From NCBI GenBank assembly GCA_964519535.1, contig CAZFIR010000170.1, positions 1 to 19,868 of the forward strand: 19,868 bases of DNA, given 5' to 3'. A program made the position numbers and the translations under genes. The notes beneath the pieces are model-generated. The model did no database searches. It saw nothing but the letters and a program-made list of their open reading frames with translations, and was not told where the DNA came from. This DNA comes from CAYWLI01 sp964519535 (GTDB lineage: Bacteria; Desulfobacterota; B13-G15; RBG-16-54-18). Positions 14,038-19,868 of this stretch are shown here, piece by piece; position 1 is the first letter of the stretch, and each line of letters opens with the position of its first letter.

Positions 14038-15615
14038 CTAAGCCTTGAACGCTCCTTCAATGCCGATGTACTGCTTTCTCAGCTTTGGTTTTTCTATCTT
14101 GCCCGTGGGGTTGCGAGGGACCTCCCCAAAAAAGACCTTCCGCGGCCTTTTGTATCGAGGCAGTTTTTCACAGAAGGCGAAGACTTCCTCCTCCGCCATG
14201 GTCTGCCCCGGTACCACCTCGACGACGACCGTCACGATCTCGCCCATTCGTTCATCCGGGCAACCGATTGCCGCCGCGTCTTTTACCTTTGCATTGGTAT
14301 GTAAAAAGTCCTCTATCTCGACAGGGAAGACATTCTCGCCACCGCAGATGATGACATCTTTTTTCCTGTCAACCAGAAAGATGAATCCATCATCGTCCTG
14401 GCGGGCCAGGTCCCCCGTATAGAGCCATCCGTCTCTTAAGGTATTAGCGGTTGCTTCTGGGTTTTTATAGTATTCCTTCATTACTCCATCTCCCCTGACA
14501 ACCAATTCTCCGACCTCTCCTCGGGGAACAGAGGTGCCATCCGGATCGACAATCCGTGTCTCCCAGTTGAAACCGGGCAGACCGATGGCGCCGACCTTAT
14601 GCTCATTCTCTATGCCGAGATGGACACACCCGGGTCCTGTGGATTCACTGAGGCCATAATTGGTATCATAGGCCATGTTTGGAAAGTACTCTTTCCAGCG
14701 CTTCACGAGCGAAGGAGGAACAGGCTGAGCCCCAATATGCATGAGGCGCCATTGGCTGAGATCGTAGTCGTTCGGCTTCACTTCTCCGCTGTCAAACTTC
14801 AAGAGTATATCCTGGGCCCAGGGGACGAGGAGGAAAACAATGGTCCCCTTTTCTTCGCTCATCGCCTCTAAGATCCACTCGGGGGCAACACCCTTCAGGA
14901 TCACTGCCCGTCCCCCTACGATCAGGCTCCCGAACCAGTGCATTTTCGCACCGGTGTGGTAGAGGGGAGGGATCAGGATAAACGTGTCGCGCCGTGTCTG
15001 ATAGTGGTGGGCGTTCTCCGTGATACATGCGCAGACCATGTTCTTATGGGTGAGGAGGATCGGTTTGGGCCTGCCCGTGGTCCCAGAGGTAAAGTACAAC
15101 CCGCAGGGGTCGTCATAGGTGATGTCGACACCCGGTGGATTGGATGGCGAGGCTTCGAGGACCTTTTCAAAGGGTTCGCTATACGACGGCGCGTTCTTCC
15201 CCGCGAAGCAGTAGTGCTCTATCGTGGGCATGGCGTCGTGTATGGCATCTATCCTATCCGTGAACTCCTCTCCAAAAATCATCGCTCGAGGTTCAGCTAC
15301 CTCTACACAGTATTGAATGTCATTGCTGGTGAAGCGAAAGTTCAACGGCACTGCCCACGCTCCGGTCCGTATGATCCCAAAGTAAGCGATCAACCAATCG
15401 ATGGAGTTCACCATGAGGTGAATAACCTTGTCCCCCTTCTTGATCCCCCTCTTAATCAAGGCATTGGCACAGCGGTTTGCGGCATCATCGAATTGTTGCC
15501 ACGTGACTTCCCGTCTCTTTTTTTGTTCCGGGATCCGTTCAATGAGAGCGGTATCAATGGGGTACAAGCGGGCGTTCCTCGCGAGTATTTCACCTATGTG
15601 GATATCAATTCCCAT
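14038..15615 (-). CDS. AMP-forming acyl-CoA ligase
   Basis: 525-residue cytoplasmic enzyme of the ANL superfamily. It forms an acyl-adenylate from a carboxylic acid and ATP and transfers the acyl group to CoA. The nucleotide-binding P-loop YFTSGTTGRPKP is at 174-185, NYGLSEST at 319-326, and the A7 region YTGDLARQDDDGFIFLVDRKKD at 399-420 (Asp402, Arg417). CGGENVFPVEIE follows at 424-435, and the C-terminal catalytic lysine is Lys506 in NPTGKIEK. The substrate cannot be read from the sequence. Divergence from a benzoyl-CoA-reductase-like pair makes an aromatic, cyclic or medium-chain acid plausible. The ATG at 15615 has GAGG 7 nt upstream. A hairpin terminator follows at 13901-13934. Confidence 0.9.
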   Translation of the reverse strand: MGIDIHIGEILARNARLYPIDTALIERIPEQKKRREVTWQQFDDAANRCANALIKRGIKKGDKVIHLMVNSIDWLIAYFGIIRTGAWAVPLNFRFTSNDIQYCVEVAEPRAMIFGEEFTDRIDAIHDAMPTIEHYCFAGKNAPSYSEPFEKVLEASPSNPPGVDITYDDPCGLYFTSGTTGRPKPILLTHKNMVCACITENAHHYQTRRDTFILIPPLYHTGAKMHWFGSLIVGGRAVILKGVAPEWILEAMSEEKGTIVFLLVPWAQDILLKFDSGEVKPNDYDLSQWRLMHIGAQPVPPSLVKRWKEYFPNMAYDTNYGLSESTGPGCVHLGIENEHKVGAIGLPGFNWETRIVDPDGTSVPRGEVGELVVRGDGVMKEYYKNPEATANTLRDGWLYTGDLARQDDDGFIFLVDRKKDVIICGGENVFPVEIEDFLHTNAKVKDAAAIGCPDERMGEIVTVVVEVVPGQTMAEEEVFAFCEKLPRYKRPRKVFFGEVPRNPTGKIEKPKLRKQYIGIEGAFKA

Positions 15616-15680
15616 CGCTTACCTCGCTTCTTGATTAAGGTTAACGATTTTACTATGTTACAGAACCCTGCGTTTTTTTC

Positions 15681-15709
15681 ACTATAGTATTTTTGATTGC
15701 AGTATACAA
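15681..15709 (-). promoter_or_regulatory. Candidate promoter of the acyl-CoA ligase gene
   Basis: On the minus strand TTGTAT (15709-15704), a 17-nt spacer and TATAGT (15686-15681) form a plausible sigma70-type promoter. The -10 ends 65 nt before the ligase ATG. The -35 matches only 4 of 6 consensus bases, so it may need an activator. Confidence 0.45.
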
Positions 15710-15722
15710 TATCTAAAATCGG

Positions 15723-15732
15723 GGGCATGCCC
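15723..15732. other. Perfect 10-bp palindrome upstream of the ligase promoter
   Basis: GGGCATGCCC, perfectly self-complementary, lies 14 bp upstream of the candidate ligase -35. It is short and may be chance. It is listed because it sits in a regulatory gap with two larger dyads. Confidence 0.25.
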
Positions 15733-15781
15733 ATCGGGGTCTCAACCACAAGATCTTTCCTCCGCAACTATTCAAGCATGG

Positions 15782-15810
15782 TCTGACATGAGTGGTCCTC
15801 TCATATCAGA
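15782..15810. promoter_or_regulatory. 11-bp dyad, candidate operator in the divergent promoter region
   Basis: Arms TCTGACATGAG and CTCATATCAGA match as inverted repeats in 10 of 11 positions around a 7-bp spacer. No T-run follows, so it is not a terminator. It ends 5 bp before a TTGACA box for the rightward genes, which is a typical position for an activator site or a repressor of the rightward transcript. The regulator is not encoded in the window. Confidence 0.5.
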
Positions 15811-15815
15811 TGATC

Positions 15816-15844
15816 TTGACAACAGTCTTGGCAGGTTTTATGTA
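15816..15844 (+). promoter_or_regulatory. Candidate distal promoter of the BcrC-like gene
   Basis: TTGACA at 15816-15821, a 17-nt spacer, then TATGTA at 15839-15844. The -35 is perfect and the -10 moderate. A 22-bp dyad begins 1 bp after the -10, so it would cover the transcription start. Confidence 0.4.
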
Positions 15845-15845
15845 A

Positions 15846-15867
15846 CATAATAAACATGTACATTATG
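15846..15867. promoter_or_regulatory. 22-bp dyad, candidate operator before the BcrC-like gene
   Basis: CATAAT-2-ACATGT-2-ATTATG: 18 of 22 positions are symmetric about one centre between 15856 and 15857, with a perfect ACATGT core. It is placed between two candidate promoters of the rightward genes, the position expected for a repressor-binding site. Confidence 0.45.
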
Positions 15868-15879
15868 ATCCTTTATCTC

Positions 15880-15909
15880 TTGACAAGGGTGGTTAATCCT
15901 TATTATCTT
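15880..15909 (+). promoter_or_regulatory. Candidate proximal promoter of the BcrC-like gene
   Basis: TTGACA at 15880-15885 with two possible -10 boxes: TATCTT at 15904-15909 (18-nt spacer) or TATTAT at 15901-15906 (15-nt spacer). The start codon is about 30 nt further on, giving a short leader with GAGGA at 15925-15929. Confidence 0.45.
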
Positions 15910-15938
15910 TGATGTAGGTCCAATGAGGATAATGCACG

Positions 15939-17096
15939 ATGGGAAAGCATGGGATCAAACCAAAAGCCTTATCGAGATTGGTGGAGATCGCCAACGACCC
16001 CTATGGTTGCTTGGCAGACCTCAAAAAGACAAAGCGGATCATCGGGAGCACCCTGGCGGATGTGCCCGAAGAGTTGATCCATGCAGCAGGGCTGCACCCC
16101 TTTTTGATCCTGGGGACGAATGAGCCAATCCGTCACTCCGCAGCCCTCCTTCCGGATAATTCGTGTTCTCTGGCCAGGAGCAACCTGGAATTGGTCGTCG
16201 GTTATCAGGGTGCGTTCTTTGATGGGTTTATCCTGTCACAGGTCTGTGATACCACCCAGCACCTCTGTGATATCTGGAAGAGAAAGTTCCCCGATCATTA
16301 CTTTGAGAACTTCTTGGCCCCCCGGCAGGTGGCCCGCTCCAGTGCGCACGACTGGTATGCGCAGGAGTGCCGGAGGCTGCGAGCAGCGTTGGGAAATTAC
16401 ACAGGCCGGGAGATCAGCGATGAAGACCTCTGGGGGAGCTTCCACCTTTACAATGAGAACCGCTCCTTGCTGAAACGACTTTACGGCATCAAGAGGGAGG
16501 CCCCTGCCTTGATGACCAACAGGGAATTCTTCGATGTGGTCAAGGCGACCTTCTTCATGGACAAGGCGGAGCATAACGGCCTCGTGCAGGAAGTATTGGA
16601 TTGGGCTGAGGACGAACAAGGGCGTCTCGAGGATCAGGACCGATTTTTCAAGGTGATTATGGCGGGGATCGTGGTGGAACCCCCCAATATCTACGATATG
16701 ATCGATGAGGTGAAGGGGACCATCGTGGGCGACAACCTCTGTACGGCCTCGCGCTACATCTACCATGACGTCGAGGAAGGCTCCGATCCCGCCGAGGCGC
16801 TGGCTGATAGACACATGCGCAAGCCCTATTTTACCCCCATCAACTCGGACGTGAAGCGGATCTATGCCGATTTGCTTGAGCTCTACCGCGAGGGGGGGGC
16901 GGAGGCCATCTTTTACTGCCATATAAAGTATTGCGAATCGCAGGACTATGACCTTCCGGACATCAAGGCCACGATACGGGAAGAGGGAATTCCTTTCTTG
17001 GAGTTGGAGACGGAATATCAAACTACCCACCTCTCCCAGTTGAAGACCCGGCTGCAGGCCTTTTGTGAATCCGTCATCGGGAAGGGGGCACCATAA
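15939..17096 (+). CDS. Benzoyl-CoA reductase / 2-hydroxyacyl-CoA dehydratase family subunit, BcrC-like
   Basis: 385-residue iron-sulfur protein of the HgdB/BcrC/FldB family. These two-subunit enzymes use low-potential [4Fe-4S] clusters to put one electron on a CoA thioester, giving either ring reduction or loss of a beta-positioned hydroxyl. Recognisable parts are PEELIHAAGLHPF (44-55), the cysteines Cys76 (CSLAR), Cys103 (VCD) and Cys332 (YCE, with Cys327 nearby), plus YNENRSLLKRLYGIK (171-185), which closely resembles BcrC-type benzoyl-CoA reductase subunits. The ATG at 15939 has GAGGA 9 nt upstream. The next gene starts 1 bp after the stop. No ATP-dependent activator is encoded in the window. 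Substrate and reaction type (reductase or dehydratase) cannot be decided from sequence alone. Confidence 0.87.
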   Translation: MGKHGIKPKALSRLVEIANDPYGCLADLKKTKRIIGSTLADVPEELIHAAGLHPFLILGTNEPIRHSAALLPDNSCSLARSNLELVVGYQGAFFDGFILSQVCDTTQHLCDIWKRKFPDHYFENFLAPRQVARSSAHDWYAQECRRLRAALGNYTGREISDEDLWGSFHLYNENRSLLKRLYGIKREAPALMTNREFFDVVKATFFMDKAEHNGLVQEVLDWAEDEQGRLEDQDRFFKVIMAGIVVEPPNIYDMIDEVKGTIVGDNLCTASRYIYHDVEEGSDPAEALADRHMRKPYFTPINSDVKRIYADLLELYREGGAEAIFYCHIKYCESQDYDLPDIKATIREEGIPFLELETEYQTTHLSQLKTRLQAFCESVIGKGAP

Positions 17097-17097
17097 G

Positions 17098-18339
17098 ATG
17101 GGCAAGAAGCCTGAAAAAACCAAAGAGAAGGTATCGGCCAAGGAGCTCTCCAAACAGTTGACCGCTGCGTATCTGGAAGATGCCCGCACGGCCCACGAGC
17201 AGGGAAAATATGTGGCCTATACCACGGCGGTATCGCCGGTGGAGATCTTTGTGGCCCATGACATCATTCCCATCTATCCTGAGAACCACGCCGTGGCCTG
17301 CCTCACCAGGCAGATGGGGACTGAGCTCTCCCTGGCTATGGAGAAGAGGGGATATACCAGCCACCTCTGCGCCTATGCCCGCTCTGACTTGGGATATCGG
17401 ATCACCGGCAAGAGCGCCACAGGGGGCATCCCTGATCCTGACTTTCTTCTGGCGTGCAACGCCCAGTGCTTCACCCTCACCAAGTGGTTTGAGGTCCTCT
17501 CGCGAAAGTATCAGGTCCCCCTCTTTGTCTTCGACACCCCCCAGTGGATCCGCGATCCGGGGGCACGCAAGGAGATCATGCAGTACTGCATCAGGCAGCT
17601 GCGAGAGTTGATCGCGGCCCTGGAGGAACTCACCGGCAAAAAATACGACTATGACCGGTTGGCCGAGGTGATCGCCTACTCCCGGGATGCCAGCCTCCTG
17701 TACCGCAAGTTTCTGGACATGGCCGCCTACAAGCCCTCCCCCATCAGCATCTTCGATGCCCTCATCCACATGGCCATCATCGTCTATCTGCGGGGTACCC
17801 CGCAGTGTGTGGACTATTATCAGACCCTCTGCGATGAGATACAAGAGAAGGCGGACAAGGGGATCGGCGTGGTGGAGAACGAGCAATTTCGCCTCTACTG
17901 GGAGAACCTCCCCGTCTGGTTTAAGTTCCGGGATCACTTCAATCTGCTCAAGTCCTACGGCGCCAATATTCTCACCTCCCTCTACGTCCATGATTGGTGC
18001 CATGAATTTGATACCTCAAAAGACCCCTTGGAGACCTTGGCGGAGAACTATGTCTCAGCGTTCTCCAACGTCACCTTGGAGGAGCGGGCCGAGAGGGCCC
18101 TGGACCTCTTTCAGCGCTACGACCTGAACGGGAGCATCATGTTCGTCAACCGCAGCTGTAAGGCCGTCTCCTTCGCGGTCTATACGCTCAAGGATATACT
18201 CACGGAAAAGACAGGCTGCCCTGCCCTTATCTTCGAGTCCGATATGGGGGATCCAAGATTTTACTCGGAGACCCAAATCAGGACCCGCATTGAGGCCTTC
18301 CTTGAGACCCTTCAGAGGAGACAGGCTGAAGCTGCGTGA
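17098..18339 (+). CDS. Benzoyl-CoA reductase / 2-hydroxyacyl-CoA dehydratase family subunit, BcrB-like
   Basis: 413-residue partner of the preceding subunit. Family marks are TELSLAMEKRGYTSHLCAYARSD with Cys91, GIPDPDFLLACNAQCFTLTKWFE with Cys124 (and Cys120), NRSCKAVS with Cys354, and FESDMGDPRFYSE near the C-terminus. This order of three cysteines and the PDPDFLL...CFT.KWFE block follow BcrB of class I benzoyl-CoA reductase more closely than I would expect for glutamate- or lactate-type dehydratases, but that is my reading without an alignment. The ATG at 17098 follows the upstream stop by 1 bp (TAAGATG). A longer frame from 17065 overlaps the previous gene and is not preferred. The start MGKKPEKTKEKVSAKELSKQ is Lys-rich. 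Confidence 0.87.
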   Translation: MGKKPEKTKEKVSAKELSKQLTAAYLEDARTAHEQGKYVAYTTAVSPVEIFVAHDIIPIYPENHAVACLTRQMGTELSLAMEKRGYTSHLCAYARSDLGYRITGKSATGGIPDPDFLLACNAQCFTLTKWFEVLSRKYQVPLFVFDTPQWIRDPGARKEIMQYCIRQLRELIAALEELTGKKYDYDRLAEVIAYSRDASLLYRKFLDMAAYKPSPISIFDALIHMAIIVYLRGTPQCVDYYQTLCDEIQEKADKGIGVVENEQFRLYWENLPVWFKFRDHFNLLKSYGANILTSLYVHDWCHEFDTSKDPLETLAENYVSAFSNVTLEERAERALDLFQRYDLNGSIMFVNRSCKAVSFAVYTLKDILTEKTGCPALIFESDMGDPRFYSETQIRTRIEAFLETLQRRQAEAA

Positions 18340-18421
18340 GGGTTCAATCCTACCTGAGAGCACTGCTGGTCTGAACCGACCTTCCTTGACTAAAACCCCC
18401 TTTTGTGTTTTTCTGTAAAAG

Positions 18422-19813
18422 ATGCAGATTCTGTTGATCTCGGCCAACAGGGAGCGGATGCCCTATCCCGTTGCCCCGTTGGGTCTCGCCTATATTGCCG
18501 GGGCCCTCATGGCGCAGGGGCATGATGTCCGGGCCATAGACCTCTGCTTCTCCTCAAATGTCGAACATGATGTGACTCAGATTGTGCAGGATTTCCCTCC
18601 TGATGTGATCGGCATCTCCCTGAGAAACCTGGACAACCTCACCTACCCTCCCTCCCTATCCTACCTGCCGGAGCTGGAGGAGACGATAGCGATCACGCGT
18701 CGTTGTACTGCTGCCTCCCTCATCATCGGCGGCTCCGGCTTTTCCCTGGCCCCCCTCCCCCTGATACAACGCCTCGATGTGGATTGCGGGATTATGGGAG
18801 AGGGAGAGGGAAGCATTGCAGAGCTGGTGCAGCGCTTGGAACGAAGGGCTTCTCTTGAGGGAATCCCCGGGGTCTTGATCAAGGGAAAGGATGCGTTCCT
18901 TCCGCCTCTCCCCCTGGATTCGTTCGGGACTCCTGCAAGGAAGGTCTTGGATAATGAGAGATATCTGCAAGAGGGTGGGATGGCCAACATCCAGACCAAA
19001 CGAGGATGCCCATTCACGTGTATCTACTGCACGTATCCCCTCTTGGAAGGCAAGCAGGTGAGGGTGAGGGATGTACGGGAGGTGGTGCGGGAACTGAAGG
19101 ACCTCCAGGCGGAGCACGGGGTGGACTATTGCTATTTCGTCGATGATATCTTCAACTATCCCCCCGACTACACTGAGGCCCTCTGCCGCGAGATGATCGC
19201 CCAAAAGGTGACCATGAAATGGACGTCCTTCGTCAATCCCCGATTTCTGACCGCTGAGATCACCGCACTGATGGTCAAGGCTGGATGCCAGGGGGTGGAG
19301 CTGGGCGTCGATTCGGGATCATCAAAACTATTGAGGATCTACGGCAAGGGGTTTGAGACCCAGGACATCAGATCGGCCTCCCAGCACTGCCGGGAGGCCG
19401 ATCTGAACTTCGCCCTCTATCTGCTCCTGGGGGGTCCAGGTGAGGATGAGGCCACCCTACGGGATACCTTCGCCCTCATGGACCGCCTTGATCCCACGGC
19501 CGTAATCATCATGGTGGGGATTAGGATCTATCCCCATACCCCCCTGCAGAAAATGGCCGTGCAGGAGGGAGTGATCAAGGAGGAAGATGATCTCCTGGAG
19601 CCCAGGTTCTATATCTCCCCGCTGATCAATCACGAGCGGCTCATCGAGCTCGTCACCGAGGGGGCCATGGGGCGCAGGGGGTGGATCGTCCCCGGCCTGG
19701 AGATCAATATCTCCCCCCCCCTCATGGAGGGGATCCGCAAGTTTGGCTATCGGGGGCCCCTCTGGGAGTTGGCGGGCCGGATGAAGCGGCCGCGGGTGAG
19801 ACCCCTGCGATAA
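18422..19813 (+). CDS. B12-binding-domain radical SAM protein
   Basis: 463 residues. The N-terminal half (about 1-150) has the fold signature of a cobalamin-binding domain (YPVAPLGLAYIAGALMAQGHDVRAIDL, PPDVIGISLRNLDN, IIGGSGFS, CGIMGEGEG) but no DxHxxG motif. The radical SAM core follows with Cys196-x3-Cys200-x2-Cys203 (KRGCPFTCIYC) binding [4Fe-4S], then FVDDIFNYPPDY, GVELGVDSGS and LLLGGPGEDE. Such proteins do methylations, ring closures or other radical chemistry; the substrate is unknown. The ATG at 18422 lacks a good Shine-Dalgarno. It lies 82 bp after the BcrB-like gene with no clear terminator between, so it may belong to the same operon. Confidence 0.85.
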   Translation: MQILLISANRERMPYPVAPLGLAYIAGALMAQGHDVRAIDLCFSSNVEHDVTQIVQDFPPDVIGISLRNLDNLTYPPSLSYLPELEETIAITRRCTAASLIIGGSGFSLAPLPLIQRLDVDCGIMGEGEGSIAELVQRLERRASLEGIPGVLIKGKDAFLPPLPLDSFGTPARKVLDNERYLQEGGMANIQTKRGCPFTCIYCTYPLLEGKQVRVRDVREVVRELKDLQAEHGVDYCYFVDDIFNYPPDYTEALCREMIAQKVTMKWTSFVNPRFLTAEITALMVKAGCQGVELGVDSGSSKLLRIYGKGFETQDIRSASQHCREADLNFALYLLLGGPGEDEATLRDTFALMDRLDPTAVIIMVGIRIYPHTPLQKMAVQEGVIKEEDDLLEPRFYISPLINHERLIELVTEGAMGRRGWIVPGLEINISPPLMEGIRKFGYRGPLWELAGRMKRPRVRPLR

Positions 19814-19868
19814 GAGACTGTGTCGCCATTACATTGTAGCACTATATATTCCTTCTCCCCTTTAGTAA

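Noticed and set aside
15490..15510. CCACGTGAC-containing sequence resembling the centre of parS
   Set aside because: Only the CACGTG core matches. The flanks do not form the 16-bp palindrome and it lies inside the ligase gene.
16236..17189. Minus-strand 317-residue frame opposite the BcrC-like gene, and a similar 309-residue one at 17074-18003
   Set aside because: Both are antisense shadows of strong plus-strand genes with clear family motifs. They have no ribosome site or domain of their own.
18340..18421. GGTTCA...TGAACC inverted repeat between the BcrB-like and radical SAM genes as a terminator
   Set aside because: Arms are 6 bp with a loop of about 24 nt and no T-run directly after, too weak to call.
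1..19868. CRISPR array, insertion sequences, phage or toxin-antitoxin genes
   Set aside because: No regularly spaced repeats, transposase or integrase motifs, terminal inverted repeats or small toxin/antitoxin pairs were seen on either strand.

Overview
The window looks like chromosomal DNA of an anaerobic Gram-negative bacterium of the former Deltaproteobacteria (Desulfobacterota), possibly a syntrophic or aromatic-degrading lineage. This is inferred from gene content and protein resemblance (rsmG-parA-parB-bactofilin order, split Mrp cluster with extra D subunits, BcrB/BcrC-like pair); no marker gene fixes the taxon. Coding density is high, and about 15.4 kb of the left part is transcribed leftwards (minus strand). 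The right 4 kb is transcribed rightwards.

Layout from left to right. (1) 1-2795, minus: a housekeeping operon reading nfu (Fe-S scaffold), ispE (MEP isoprenoid pathway), tRNA-Gln(UUG), prs (PRPP synthetase), rplY (ribosomal protein L25, cut by the window edge). A strong sigma70-type promoter (TTGACA-17-TATAAA) precedes nfu. (2) 2968-10415, minus: an 11-gene tightly coupled operon for a Mrp/Mnh-type multisubunit cation/proton antiporter, in transcription order mrpE, mrpF, mrpG, a DUF4040 protein (MbhD-like), an MbhE-like protein, mrpB, mrpC, then three different MrpD/NuoM-like antiporter subunits with a 70-residue two-helix protein between the second and third. The order matches the membrane arm of archaeal Mbh complexes, but no hydrogenase module follows. 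(3) 10416-10912: a gap of about 500 bp without a convincing gene. (4) 10913-13894, minus: rsmG, parA, parB and a bactofilin gene (16S rRNA methylation, chromosome segregation, cytoskeletal scaffold). (5) 14038-15615, minus: an AMP-forming acyl-CoA ligase with a good hairpin terminator just after it. (6) 15616-15938: a divergent promoter region with two clear dyad symmetries. (7) 15939-19813, plus: two adjacent genes of the benzoyl-CoA reductase / 2-hydroxyacyl-CoA dehydratase family (BcrC-like then BcrB-like), then a B12-domain radical SAM protein.

The Mrp operon would couple proton or sodium gradients at the membrane. The right-hand cluster reads as a small inducible pathway: the ligase would activate a carboxylic acid to its CoA thioester, and the two-subunit iron-sulfur enzyme would reduce or dehydrate that thioester. 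The ATP-driven activator protein such enzymes need (BcrAD or HgdC type) is not in the window. The most interesting parts are the three-D-subunit Mrp operon with paralogue-specific loss of key lysines, and the ligase/Bcr-like/radical SAM cluster around a dyad-rich divergent promoter.
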